Shown: positions 47,674-56,773 of the stretch, in pieces
Position numbering within the stretch: position 1 is the stretch's first letter
Layout: every line of letters starts with the position of its first letter
From: Billgrantia gudaonensis
Lineage (GTDB): Bacteria > Pseudomonadota > Gammaproteobacteria > Pseudomonadales > Halomonadaceae
NCBI RefSeq assembly: GCF_900100195.1
Contig: NZ_FNES01000002.1
Coordinates: forward strand, 352,792 to 410,125
Direction: 5' to 3'
Length of the DNA stretch: 57,334 nucleotides
Notes under the pieces: generated by a model
Databases searched by the model: none
Told to the model about the DNA's origin: nothing
The model's input: only the letters and a program-made list of their open reading frames with translations
Translations under genes and position numbers: made by a program

Positions 47674-48432
47674 ATGCCCATGACAACCCCCTTGCAAGCT
47701 CTGTGGCAGGAAGCGCGTGACGACGGCTCGGTTCGCCAGCGGCTGTATCGCGTGCTGCGTCAGTCGATCATCCGCATGGTGCTGGCCCCGGGCCAGGCAT
47801 TGTCGGAAAAGGAACTGGCCGATGCCTTTTCGGTGAGCCGCCAGCCGGTGCGCGAGGCTTTCATCCGGCTGTCGGAGGCGGGGTTGGTGGAGGTGCGTCC
47901 TCAGCGCGGCACATACGTCGTGCGGATCTCCCAGAAGGCCGTGCTCGAGGCGCGCTTCGTTCGTGAGGCCATCGAGGTGGCCGTGGTGCGGCAGGCGGCC
48001 AGCCAGGGCGTGGCGGAGAACACGCTGACCGAGTTGCACGATCTGCTGGAGCGCCAGCGACGCTGCATCGAGCCCCGCGACCATGACCGCTTCTACCGGC
48101 TCGATGAACTCTTTCATCGCACCCTTTCTCTGGGGGTGGAGCAGCAAGCAGCCTGGAAAGTGGTCGAGGAGGTGCGAGCGCAACTGGATCGAGTCCGCTA
48201 CCTCAGCGTGCCCGACACCACTCCCCTCGCCCGGCTCATCGATCAGCACGCTGCCATCGTCGCGGCCATCGAGCAGCGCGACGCGGAGGCGGCCGACGAG
48301 GCCATGCGCCTGCATTTGCGCGAAATCCTCGCTTCCCTGCCCGACCTGGTGCGTCGTTTCCCTGCCATGTTCGATGGCTCTCCCGGTGCTGTCCCGCTAG
48401 ACGGCACGTCACCACGCAGAAAGACGCAATAA
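47674..48432 (+). CDS. GntR family (FCD) transcriptional regulator
   Basis: A 252-residue regulator. The winged helix (about 20-85) includes LSEKELADAFSVSRQPVREAFIRLSEAGLVEVRPQRGTYV, split by the recognition helix; the FCD domain (about 95-225) has FYRLDELFHRTLSL and metal-type His residues. It lies divergent from operon C and just before the second TRAP operon, so it probably controls both, sensing a hexuronate or derived acid. GGAGG precedes the start; a second ATG two codons later is a possible alternative. Confidence 0.88.
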   Translation: MPMTTPLQALWQEARDDGSVRQRLYRVLRQSIIRMVLAPGQALSEKELADAFSVSRQPVREAFIRLSEAGLVEVRPQRGTYVVRISQKAVLEARFVREAIEVAVVRQAASQGVAENTLTELHDLLERQRRCIEPRDHDRFYRLDELFHRTLSLGVEQQAAWKVVEEVRAQLDRVRYLSVPDTTPLARLIDQHAAIVAAIEQRDAEAADEAMRLHLREILASLPDLVRRFPAMFDGSPGAVPLDGTSPRRKTQ

Positions 48433-48460
48433 CCACAACATGCACGTCAGGAGGATCACA

Positions 48461-49420
48461 ATGAAGAAAACAGCACTCGTAACGGCGTTGGTCTTGGCCG
48501 TTGGTGCCAACGTCGCCCATGCCGCTTATCGGCTCAGTCTTTCTTCGGCGTTGAGTTCCCAGGATCCCATCGTCCAGGCCATGGAGGAGGCGAGCGAAAG
48601 GATAGCCGAACGTTCCGATGGCGAACTCACGGTACGCGTTTTCCCCAGTAGCCAGCTCGGTTCCGATGAAGACGTAGTCGAACAGATCCGAAGCGGAGCC
48701 AATGCGGCGGTGCTGATCGATGCCGGGCGACTCTCCGAATACCAGGAGGAACTGGGCATTCTCAGCGCTCCTTATCTGGTGGAGTCCCACGAGGACTACG
48801 AGCGCATCACCTCTTCCGATCTCTACCGGAAGTGGGTCGAGAGCCTTGCCGAGGGCAGCGGTCTGCGCCTGCTCAACTACAACTGGTTCCAGGGTTCGCG
48901 CCACATGTTGACGCAGAAGCTGGTCGAGACCCCGGAAGACCTGGATGGCGTGCGGGTGCGCACCATCAACTCGCCGGTATGGCTGCGCACCATCGAGTCG
49001 ATGGGGGCCACGCCGACTCCACTGCCATGGTCGGATGTCTATTCCGCGCTGCAGCTGGAAGCGGTCGATGGCGCCGAGGCGCAGCTGACCGCCGCCGAGG
49101 GGCAGAACCTGCATGAGGTGATCAGCCACATCGCCTTGACCGGTCACATCCACTTGATGACTGGACTGGCGACCTCCGAAGAGTGGTATCAGTCGCTGCC
49201 GGATGATCTGCGCACCATCCTCGACGAGGAACTGCGCCGTGCCGGAGACAGAGCCAGCCAGGCCACCGCCGACGCTCAGGACGCGGTGCGCGAGCGGATG
49301 GAGGCCGAAGGAGTGACCTTCACGGAAGTCGATACGGAGCTTTTCCGCGAGCGGGTCGACGGGGTCTACGAGGAGCTCGGCTATGACCAGTACCGCGATC
49401 AGCTGACCTCCGGAGAGTAA
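48461..49420 (+). CDS. dctP: TRAP transporter substrate-binding protein (DctP type), second
   Basis: A 319-residue periplasmic binding protein. The signal peptide spans about 1-22 (ending AHA) and mature YRLSLSSALSSQDPIVQAME follows. The carboxylate-binding arginine is in LDGVRVRTINSP. It begins an operon with uxaC, uxuB and uxuA, so a hexuronate (D-glucuronate or D-galacturonate) is the likely ligand. CAGGAGG precedes the start. A hairpin separates it from dctQ. Confidence 0.9.
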   Translation: MKKTALVTALVLAVGANVAHAAYRLSLSSALSSQDPIVQAMEEASERIAERSDGELTVRVFPSSQLGSDEDVVEQIRSGANAAVLIDAGRLSEYQEELGILSAPYLVESHEDYERITSSDLYRKWVESLAEGSGLRLLNYNWFQGSRHMLTQKLVETPEDLDGVRVRTINSPVWLRTIESMGATPTPLPWSDVYSALQLEAVDGAEAQLTAAEGQNLHEVISHIALTGHIHLMTGLATSEEWYQSLPDDLRTILDEELRRAGDRASQATADAQDAVRERMEAEGVTFTEVDTELFRERVDGVYEELGYDQYRDQLTSGE

Positions 49421-49427
49421 GCCAGCC

Positions 49428-49453
49428 GGCCCTGCCGCTCGCGCGGCGGGGCC
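49428..49453 (+). terminator. Intercistronic hairpin between second dctP and dctQ
   Basis: GGCCCTGCCGC pairs with GCGGCGGGGCC (one T-G wobble) around TCGC, seven bases after the dctP stop. No T-run follows, so partial attenuation or mRNA protection is likely, as for the first TRAP operon. Confidence 0.55.
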
Positions 49454-49511
49454 TTGGCTGCCCGATGGCGGTCATTCGTGCTGGCGGTATCCTGGTTAGA
49501 GGGTTTCTCTT

Positions 49512-50003
49512 ATGTGGTACTGGTACGACCGACTCGAGGCTGGGCTGGCCATTGCCCTGCTCGGCGGCACTTCCCTGACCATGCTGGCAAGTTCGACGGC
49601 GCGGGCGATCGGCCAGCCGTTCGCCGGCGGTGCCGAGTTCGCTCAGTTTCTGTTCATCTGGACCGCGGTGCTGGGAGCGGACATCACTCTGCGACATGGC
49701 GGCCAGGTGCGCATCGATGCTCTGCTGGTGCGCCTACCGCTCGCTTGGCAGCGGTTGATCACCGGCTCGTGCCTGTCACTGATGCTGGTGTTCCTGGCGA
49801 TGCTGGCGTGGTATGGCTTCCCGCTGGCGTTCTCCAACTGGCAGCGCCCGATGGGGGTGGCCGGGCTGAGTTACGGCTACATCACCCTGGCGCTGCCGGT
49901 GGGAGCCCTGCTGATGATTCTTTCACTGGTGCGTCGTATCGCGACCAAGGGCGTCGTGCTGAGCCTGGTACCAGACGACGACATCGTGAAGGAGGCGCAA
50001 TGA
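49512..50003 (+). CDS. dctQ: TRAP transporter small permease (DctQ type), second
   Basis: A 163-residue inner-membrane protein with four helices (about 11-31, 44-66, 83-103 and 124-146). EFAQFLFIWTAVLGADITLRHGGQVRID is the typical helix 2 region. Its stop overlaps the dctM start (ATGA). It joins DctM in the second TRAP carrier. Confidence 0.87.
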   Translation: MWYWYDRLEAGLAIALLGGTSLTMLASSTARAIGQPFAGGAEFAQFLFIWTAVLGADITLRHGGQVRIDALLVRLPLAWQRLITGSCLSLMLVFLAMLAWYGFPLAFSNWQRPMGVAGLSYGYITLALPVGALLMILSLVRRIATKGVVLSLVPDDDIVKEAQ

Positions 50004-51289
50004 CGGCCGCTCTCTTGCTGGGCCTGGGCTTGCTGCTCATGGCCATCGGCATGCCCGTGGCCTTCGCCATCGGCATTGCCGGCTTCACCTATTTCTTGCT
50101 GCCCGAGACCTTCCTGCCGATCAATATCGGTGCGCAGCGTATCGTTTCGGCGACTCAATCGTTTCCGCTGCTGGCGGTGCCGCTGTTCATCTTCATCGGG
50201 CATCTGATGAATGCCAGCGGGATCACGCCGCGACTGATTCGCCTCTCGACGCTCCTGGCGGGCTGGATGAGCGGCGGTCTGGCTCAGGCCAGCATCGTGC
50301 TCAGTACGCTGATGGGGGGCGTTTCGGGGTCGGCGGTGGCCGATGCCGCCATGCAGTCGCGGGTTCTGGGTCAGGGCATGACACAGGAGGGCTACAGCCC
50401 TGGGTTCTCGGGGGCGGTGCTCTCCATCGGAGGGCTGATCACCGCCACCATCCCACCCAGCATTGGCCTGATCCTATACGGCTACCTGGGGGAAGTGTCG
50501 ATCGGGCGTCTGTTCATAGCCGGTGTGGTGCCCGGTTTCCTGCTGATGGTGGCGCTGATGGTGACCACCTATTTCGTCGCCCGGCGACGCGGTTACACGC
50601 CGGTACGCGAAGGGCTGCCTTCGGGCCGCGAAGTGCTCCAGGCTATGCGCAGCAGCATCTGGGCGCTGCTGTTTCCGGTGTGGCTGCTGGTGGGCATTCG
50701 CTATGGCCTGTTCACACCCTCGGAAGCGGGTGCCTTCGCGGTTGCTTATGCTCTGCTAGTGGGCTGCGTGATCCACCGTGAAATGGGGGTGCGCGAGATT
50801 CTCTTGGCCATGCATGCCAGCGTGCGCGACATCGGCATGATCATGCTGATCATCATGTTCTCGGGGGTCATCGGTTACGTGGTTTCCTTCGAGCAGGTGC
50901 CGCAGACCATTGCAGAGCTGACGTTGGGGGTATTTTCCAGCCATGCCACGCTGCTGCTGACACTGGCCGTACTGCTGGTGTTGCTCGGCATGTTGCTCGA
51001 GGCCACCGTGGTGGTGATGCTGCTGACGCCGATTCTGGTGCCGGTGATCAAGGCCGCGGGTGTCGACCCGGTGCACTTCGGCCTGCTGATGATGACCCTG
51101 GTGACCTTCGGTGGCATGACCCCGCCGGTAGGCATCTCGATGTATACCGTGTGCGGTATTCTGCGCTGTTCCTTCTTCGACTACAGCCGCGAGCTGATGC
51201 CGTTCGCCCTGGCGGTGTTCGCGGTGGTGCTGAGCATCATCTTCTTTCCCGATCTCGTGCTGTTCCTGCCCAACCTGCTAATGGGTTGA
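50000..51289 (+). CDS. dctM: TRAP transporter large permease (DctM type), second
   Basis: A 429-residue transporter with about 12 helices. FPLLAVPLFIFIGHLMNASGIT and LMGGVSGSAVADAAMQSRVLG are the DctM signatures. The start MTAALLLGLGLLL overlaps dctQ by four bases and has GGAGG just upstream; the frame is open earlier but out of family. uxaC follows 31 bases later in the same operon. Confidence 0.93.
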   Translation: MTAALLLGLGLLLMAIGMPVAFAIGIAGFTYFLLPETFLPINIGAQRIVSATQSFPLLAVPLFIFIGHLMNASGITPRLIRLSTLLAGWMSGGLAQASIVLSTLMGGVSGSAVADAAMQSRVLGQGMTQEGYSPGFSGAVLSIGGLITATIPPSIGLILYGYLGEVSIGRLFIAGVVPGFLLMVALMVTTYFVARRRGYTPVREGLPSGREVLQAMRSSIWALLFPVWLLVGIRYGLFTPSEAGAFAVAYALLVGCVIHREMGVREILLAMHASVRDIGMIMLIIMFSGVIGYVVSFEQVPQTIAELTLGVFSSHATLLLTLAVLLVLLGMLLEATVVVMLLTPILVPVIKAAGVDPVHFGLLMMTLVTFGGMTPPVGISMYTVCGILRCSFFDYSRELMPFALAVFAVVLSIIFFPDLVLFLPNLLMG

Positions 51290-51320
51290 GCGCTGCCAGC
51301 CGATGACGATGGAGCGAATC

Positions 51321-52742
51321 ATGACCTTCAACGACAAGATCGCTTTCATGGGGCCGGACTTCCTGCTCGAGAACGAGCCGGCACGGCGGCTCTATCACGA
51401 GCATGCCGCCGCCATGCCGATATGCGACTACCACTCGCATTTGAGCCCGGTGGAGATCGCCGATGACGTGCGGTTCGACAATCTCACCGAGCTATGGCTC
51501 AAGGGCGATCATTACAAGTGGCGGGCAATGCGCTGTGCCGGCATCGACGAGCGGCGCATCACCGGCGACGCGAGCGACCGCGAGCGCTTTCAGGCATGGG
51601 CGGAAACCGTACCGGATTGCCTCGGCAATCCGCTCTACCACTGGACCCACCTGGAGCTGCGCCATCCGCTGGGTATCGAGGATACGCTGCTTTCGCCCGC
51701 CACGGCCGAGGATGTCTGGGTCACTGCCCGTGAGCGACTGGCCACGCCCCAGCTCAGTGCCCAGGGCATTCTTCAGCGCTTCGATGTGCGCACGGTATGC
51801 ACCACCGACGATCCGGTCGATGGGTTGGAACTGCATCGCCGTCATGCCGAGAGCGGTGCGGCGCCCATCATGCTGCCCACCTTTCGCGCCGATGCGGTGC
51901 TCAAGGTCGAGCAGCCCGGCTTCGTCGATTACCTCGCGGCACTCGAAACCGCCAGCGGTGTCGAGATCCGCCGGTTCGAGGATCTGCTAGCGGCGCTGCA
52001 TCAACGCCTCGACCACTTTGCCGCCCACGGCTGCCGTCTCTCCGACCATAGCCTGGAGAGGCCGGCGTTCGTCGAACCGCCGAGCGTGTCGGAACTCGAC
52101 CGGCTACTCGACCGCCGCCGCCGCGGTGAGATGCTCAACGGTGATGAGAACGCTGGCTTCACCACCGCGGTACTGCTGTGGCTGGGACATGAATATGCCC
52201 GCCGTGGCTGGGTGATGCAGCTGCATCTCGGTGCGTTGCGCAGCCTGAGTCAGAGGGGCCTGGCCGATATCGGACCCAATAGCGGCTTCGACGCCATCGG
52301 TGACGTCACCTATGCCGAGCCGCTGGCAGCGATATTCGATGCGCTCGATCGCGACCGGGCATTGCCGCGCACCGTGGTTTACAACCTCAATCCGCGCGAC
52401 AACGAGATGCTCGCGAGCTTGGTCGGTTCGTTTCAAGGTGACGGCATCCCCGGGAAGATGCAGTTCGGCGCCGCCTGGTGGTTCAACGACCAGCGCGACG
52501 GCATCGAGCGTCAGCTCACCACGCAGATGCAGTTCGGCCTGCTGCGTCACTTCGTCGGCATGCTCACCGATTCGCGCAGCCTGCTGTCGTTCTCTCGCCA
52601 CGACTACTTCCGTCGCATCTTCTGCCAGATGCTCGGTACACAGATCCAGCGCGGCGAACTGCCGGGCGATCTCGACCGCATCGGCGAGCTGGTGCGGGCG
52701 GTGTGCTACGACAACGTGCAGCGCTACCTCTTCGAGCGATGA
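51321..52742 (+). CDS. uxaC: Uronate isomerase
   Basis: A 473-residue amidohydrolase-superfamily isomerase that converts D-glucuronate to D-fructuronate and D-galacturonate to D-tagaturonate. Metal-binding CDYHSHLSP near residue 34, the later [12 protein letters not shown] and the [16 protein letters not shown] segment are typical of UxaC. It is the first intracellular step of hexuronate breakdown, so its place after the TRAP carrier supports uronate import. GGAGCG lies before the chosen ATG; the upstream ATG gives six extra residues. Confidence 0.94.
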   Translation: MTFNDKIAFMGPDFLLENEPARRLYHEHAAAMPICDYHSHLSPVEIADDVRFDNLTELWLKGDHYKWRAMRCAGIDERRITGDASDRERFQAWAETVPDCLGNPLYHWTHLELRHPLGIEDTLLSPATAEDVWVTARERLATPQLSAQGILQRFDVRTVCTTDDPVDGLELHRRHAESGAAPIMLPTFRADAVLKVEQPGFVDYLAALETASGVEIRRFEDLLAALHQRLDHFAAHGCRLSDHSLERPAFVEPPSVSELDRLLDRRRRGEMLNGDENAGFTTAVLLWLGHEYARRGWVMQLHLGALRSLSQRGLADIGPNSGFDAIGDVTYAEPLAAIFDALDRDRALPRTVVYNLNPRDNEMLASLVGSFQGDGIPGKMQFGAAWWFNDQRDGIERQLTTQMQFGLLRHFVGMLTDSRSLLSFSRHDYFRRIFCQMLGTQIQRGELPGDLDRIGELVRAVCYDNVQRYLFER

Positions 52743-52779
52743 ACTTGGCTCTAACCCTTTTTACTGCGACGGAACATCC

Positions 52780-53991
52780 ATGAAAATCAGCGACGCCTAT
52801 GTGATCGTCACCGCGCCGGGACGCAACTTCGTCACGCTCAAGATCGTCACCGAATCGGGCACCTACGGCATCGGCGACGCCACCCTTAACGGTCGCGAGT
52901 TGGCCGTGGTGGCCTACCTCGAGGAGCACGTGATCCCGGCGCTGATCGGCCGCGATGCCAGTCGTATCGAGGACATCTGGCACTATCTCTATCGCGGTGC
53001 TTACTGGCGGCGGGGGCCGGTGACCATGTGTGCCATCGCGGCGGTGGATCTGGCGCTGTGGGACATCAAGGCCAAGGCCGCGGGCATGCCGCTCTACCAG
53101 CTGCTGGGCGGCAAGAGTCGCGAGCGGGTGATGACCTACGCCCATTGCACCGGGCGCGACATCGACGCCTGCCTCGATGAAGTCGAGAAACACGTCGACA
53201 TGGGCTATCGGGCGGTGCGCGTGCAGGCCGGCGTGCCGGGCATCCCGACCATCTACGGTGTGGCCAAGCGCGAGGGCGAGCGCTACGAGCCGGCGGATTC
53301 CGAACTGCCCGCCGAGCATGTGTGGAGCACCGAGAAGTATCTCAATCACGTGCCCAAGCTGTTTGCCGCGGTGCGCGAGCGCTTCGGCGACGACCTTCAC
53401 GTGCTGCATGACGTGCACCATCGCCTGACGCCCATCGAAGCGGCACGCCTGGGCAAGGCGGTCGAACCCTACCACCTGTTCTGGCTCGAGGACTGCGTGC
53501 CGGCCGAGAATCAGGAGAGCTTTCGCCTGATTCGTCAGCACACCACCACGCCCTTGGCGGTCGGGGAGGTGTTCAACTCGATCCATGACTACCGCGAGCT
53601 GCTCGAGAACCAGTGGATCGACTACATCCGCACGCCGCTCTCCCACGGCGGCGGCATCACCCACCTGCGGCGCATCGCCGACCTGGCCGGGCTCTACCAC
53701 GTGCGCACCGGCTTTCACGGCCCCACCGACCTTTCCCCGGTGTGCCTGGGCGCGGCGATTCACTTCGATGCCTGGGTACCCAATTTCGGCATCCAGGAGC
53801 ACATGCCGCATACCGCCGAGACCGATGCGGTCTTCCCCCACGACTACCGTTTCGAGGACGGCCACTTTCTGGTCGGTGAGGCGCCAGGGCATGGGGTCGA
53901 CATCGACGAGGCGCTGGCCGAGCAATATCCCTACGAACGCGCCAGCCTGCCGGTCAACCGGCTGGAAGACGGTACGCTCTGGCACTGGTAA
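52780..53991 (+). CDS. manD: ManD-type dehydratase (enolase superfamily; mannonate/gluconate)
   Basis: A 403-residue member of the D-mannonate dehydratase subgroup (RspA-like). Arg147 and Tyr159 fit the catalytic pair, metal ligands are Asp211, Glu237 and Glu263, and His213 and His313 are conserved. Gly314-Pro315 in [11 protein letters not shown] carries Pro where efficient mannonate dehydratases, as I recall, have Ala; Pro marks low-efficiency members acting on D-mannonate and/or D-gluconate. It is followed by uxuB and a canonical uxuA, so its job may be different from UxuA. Confidence 0.87.
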   Translation: MKISDAYVIVTAPGRNFVTLKIVTESGTYGIGDATLNGRELAVVAYLEEHVIPALIGRDASRIEDIWHYLYRGAYWRRGPVTMCAIAAVDLALWDIKAKAAGMPLYQLLGGKSRERVMTYAHCTGRDIDACLDEVEKHVDMGYRAVRVQAGVPGIPTIYGVAKREGERYEPADSELPAEHVWSTEKYLNHVPKLFAAVRERFGDDLHVLHDVHHRLTPIEAARLGKAVEPYHLFWLEDCVPAENQESFRLIRQHTTTPLAVGEVFNSIHDYRELLENQWIDYIRTPLSHGGGITHLRRIADLAGLYHVRTGFHGPTDLSPVCLGAAIHFDAWVPNFGIQEHMPHTAETDAVFPHDYRFEDGHFLVGEAPGHGVDIDEALAEQYPYERASLPVNRLEDGTLWHW

Positions 53992-54001
53992 GGAGCAACT
54001 C

Positions 54002-55492
54002 ATGTCTGAAGTCATCCGTATTCACAGTGCCAAGGCCAGCGGCCGCATCGGCATCGTCCATCTGGGGTTGGGCGCTTTTCACCGCGCTCACCAGGCGGTC
54101 TACCTGGAGCGCTACCGCCAGCTCAGCGGTGACGGCGCCTGGGGGGTGAGTGCTGCCAACCTGCGCGGTGGGGTGGCACTGGTCGACGCCCTGCGCGAGG
54201 CCGGCCATCGCTACCACGTGGCCGAGTATCGCGACCGTGAGCACCTGACCCTGCGCGAGATCGGGGCGATCGAGGAGACGCACTTCACGGGGCGAGACAA
54301 GAACGCCGGCAGCGACACCGAGGGGAGCTGGGGGCGCGACCGTGAAGCGCTGCTCGTGCGCCTGACTTCGACGGACGTGCGCCTGGTGACCCTCACCGTC
54401 ACCGAGAAGGGCTATTTTCTCAACCCGGCGACCGGCTCGCTGCTCGGCGAGGATCCGATGGTCGCTGCGGACATCGCCACGCCTCAGGCGCCGTGCACCG
54501 CGCCGGGCATCCTGGTCGAGGCGCTGGCGCGGCGTCGCGCCCTCGGCTTGCCACCCTTCACGGTGCTCTCCTGCGACAACATGCCCAACAACGGCCAGCG
54601 CACGCGGGCCGCCGTGGTGCAGCTGGCGAAGCACCGCGATGCCGCGCTCGCCGACTGGATCGCCCGCACGGTGGCCTTTCCGTGCAGCATGGTCGACCGC
54701 ATCGTGCCGGCCATGACCGAGGCGGATTTCGCGCGGCTGGCCGAACTCGGGGTCGACGACCCCAATGCGGTGGTGTGCGAAACCTTCGCCCAGTGGGTGG
54801 TGGAGGACGACTTCCCCCAGGGCCGCCCCGACTGGGAGACGGTCGGCGTGGAAATGGTCGACGACGTGGCGCCCTTCGAGACCATGAAGCTGCGTTTGCT
54901 CAACGGTAGCCACTCGCTGCTTGCCTATCTGGGAGCGCCGGAGGGCATCGAGACGGTGGTCGACGCCGTGAGTCGCCCCGACCTGAGGGCTCTGCTGCAC
55001 CGCTACATGCTGGAGGAAGCGGCGCCGACGCTGGCCATGCCCGAGGGTACCGATGTCGCTGCCTACGCCGAGTCGCTGCTGGTGCGTTTCTCCAACGATA
55101 GTCTCAAGCATCGCCTGCACCAGATCGCCATGGATGGCAGCCAGAAGCTGCCGCAGCGCTGGTTCGAGGGCGCTCGCCACTGCTACCGGCTGGGGGAGGC
55201 CGCGCCCTGCGTGGCCCTGGGCACGGCGGCCTGGATTCGCTACACCGCCGGCCGCGATCGCCAGGGCCAGGCCTACCCGGTGGACGACCCCCTGGCGTGG
55301 CGTTTCGCCGAGCTGCATGATTGGCACGATGGCGATGTCCCGGCGCTGGTCGCTGCTTTCCTGGGCATGGACGACATCGTGCCGCCGGCGCTGGCGGCGG
55401 CTCCGGGTTTCGCCGATGCAGTGACTGCCGCCTACCGTACCCTGGTCGATCAGGGACTCGACGCCGCCTTGGCGGCGATGGTGCGAGCCTGA
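54002..55492 (+). CDS. uxuB: Fructuronate reductase (mannitol dehydrogenase family)
   Basis: A 496-residue NAD-dependent polyol-type dehydrogenase that reduces D-fructuronate to D-mannonate. The Rossmann start is RIGIVHLGLGAFHRAHQA, and TVTEKGYFLNPATG and SCDNMPNNGQ are conserved. The active-site pattern Lys296, Asn301 and His304 in KLRLLNGSH is complete. It begins ten bases after manD with AAGGAG. Some family members also reduce tagaturonate, which could compensate for the missing UxaB. Confidence 0.92.
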   Translation: MSEVIRIHSAKASGRIGIVHLGLGAFHRAHQAVYLERYRQLSGDGAWGVSAANLRGGVALVDALREAGHRYHVAEYRDREHLTLREIGAIEETHFTGRDKNAGSDTEGSWGRDREALLVRLTSTDVRLVTLTVTEKGYFLNPATGSLLGEDPMVAADIATPQAPCTAPGILVEALARRRALGLPPFTVLSCDNMPNNGQRTRAAVVQLAKHRDAALADWIARTVAFPCSMVDRIVPAMTEADFARLAELGVDDPNAVVCETFAQWVVEDDFPQGRPDWETVGVEMVDDVAPFETMKLRLLNGSHSLLAYLGAPEGIETVVDAVSRPDLRALLHRYMLEEAAPTLAMPEGTDVAAYAESLLVRFSNDSLKHRLHQIAMDGSQKLPQRWFEGARHCYRLGEAAPCVALGTAAWIRYTAGRDRQGQAYPVDDPLAWRFAELHDWHDGDVPALVAAFLGMDDIVPPALAAAPGFADAVTAAYRTLVDQGLDAALAAMVRA

Positions 55493-55507
55493 CAGAGGAG
55501 CTTTCCC

Positions 55508-56683
55508 ATGGAACATACCTGGCGCTGGTTCGGTCCCGCCGACCCCATCCGCCTGGACGAGATCCGTCAGACCGGGGCCACCGGCATCGTCACCGCGCTG
55601 CACGAGGAGCCCAACGACCGGGCCTGGTCCGTAGCGGCCATCGCCGAACGCAAGGCGCTCATCGAGGCGGCCGGGCTCCGCTGGTCGGTAGTGGAGAGCG
55701 TGCCGGTGCCCGAGGCAGTCAAGCAGGGCCGCCCTGAGCGCGACGGCTTGATCGACACCTACTGCCAGACCTTGCGTAATCTGGCGGCCTGCGGCATCGA
55801 CACCGTCTGCTACAACTTCATGCCCGTGCTCGACTGGACGCGCACCGACCTGGCCTGGCGTCTGCCCGAGGGCGGGTTGGCGCTGCGCTTCGACCAGACC
55901 GCCTTCGCCGCCTTCGACCTCTACCTGCTTGCCCGGCCCGACGCCACGGCCGAATACAGCGAGGCCGAGCAGGCCGCGGCCCGGGCCTATCTCGACGGCC
56001 TCGACGCGGCCGGTCGCGACGCCCTGGTCGACACGCTGATCGCCGGCCTGCCGGGAGCGGAGGAGCACTATACGCTGGCTCAGTTCCGCCAGGCCCTGGC
56101 CGCCTACGATGGCATCGATGCCGCACGGCTGCGCGAGAATCTTCGCTACTTCCTGGCAGCGGTGGTGCCGGTGGCCGAGGCGGAGGGCATCCGGCTGGCG
56201 ATTCATCCCGACGACCCGCCACGGCCGTTGCTGGGGCTGCCGCGGGTGGTCTCCACGCCCGGCGACGCACAGTGGCTGCTCGATGCCGTGCCCAGTCCGG
56301 CCAACGGCCTGACCCTGTGCACCGGCTCCTACGGGGTGCGTGCCGACATCGACCTGGCCGCCATGGCGCGGCGCTTCGGACCGAAGATCCATTTCGCCCA
56401 CCTGCGTTCGACGAAGCGCGAGGCGTCCGATCCGCGCAGCTTTCATGAGGCAGCGCACCTCGACGGCGATGTCGATATGGTGGCGGTGATCCAGGCACTG
56501 GTGGACGAGGAGCGGCGCCGCGAGCGCGAGGGTGGGCCGCGCCTGCCGCTACGGCCCGACCACGGCCACCATATCCTCGACGACCAGCAGCGCAGCACGG
56601 CGCCGGGCTATCCGCTCTACGGCCGCCTCAAGGGGCTCGCCGAGCTGCGCGGCGTGGAACGGGCGGTGCGTCGGTTGTCCTGA
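55508..56683 (+). CDS. uxuA: Mannonate dehydratase
   Basis: A 391-residue TIM-barrel dehydratase (xylose-isomerase-like fold) that turns D-mannonate into 2-keto-3-deoxy-D-gluconate. The start [20 protein letters not shown] is the classic UxuA opening; [15 protein letters not shown], the metal-site [11 protein letters not shown] and [11 protein letters not shown] follow. It is last in operon D after UxuB, completing glucuronate to KDG. The kinase and aldolase for KDG are not within the window. Confidence 0.95.
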   Translation: MEHTWRWFGPADPIRLDEIRQTGATGIVTALHEEPNDRAWSVAAIAERKALIEAAGLRWSVVESVPVPEAVKQGRPERDGLIDTYCQTLRNLAACGIDTVCYNFMPVLDWTRTDLAWRLPEGGLALRFDQTAFAAFDLYLLARPDATAEYSEAEQAAARAYLDGLDAAGRDALVDTLIAGLPGAEEHYTLAQFRQALAAYDGIDAARLRENLRYFLAAVVPVAEAEGIRLAIHPDDPPRPLLGLPRVVSTPGDAQWLLDAVPSPANGLTLCTGSYGVRADIDLAAMARRFGPKIHFAHLRSTKREASDPRSFHEAAHLDGDVDMVAVIQALVDEERRREREGGPRLPLRPDHGHHILDDQQRSTAPGYPLYGRLKGLAELRGVERAVRRLS

Positions 56684-56708
56684 CGCCCTTGGCATACCCG
56701 AATCGATG

Positions 56709-56732
56709 AAGGCGGCTCCAAGGAGCCGCCTT
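56709..56732. terminator. Bidirectional stem-loop between uxuA and the aldehyde dehydrogenase
   Basis: AAGGCGGCTC and GAGCCGCCTT form a 10-bp stem around CAAG between two convergent genes. A/T pairs at the stem base would give short U-runs in both directions, so it may terminate both operons. Confidence 0.65.
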
Positions 56733-56773
56733 GCGTTATGGCTTGGCGCAGTGAGCCATCTCTCGTGAGAGAG

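Noticed and set aside
53954..56458. 834-codon open frame on the minus strand
   Set aside because: It lies antisense to uxuB and uxuA, whose families and motifs are clear. The long frame is a product of GC-rich codon third positions; its composition is His/Gln/Arg-rich with no domain.
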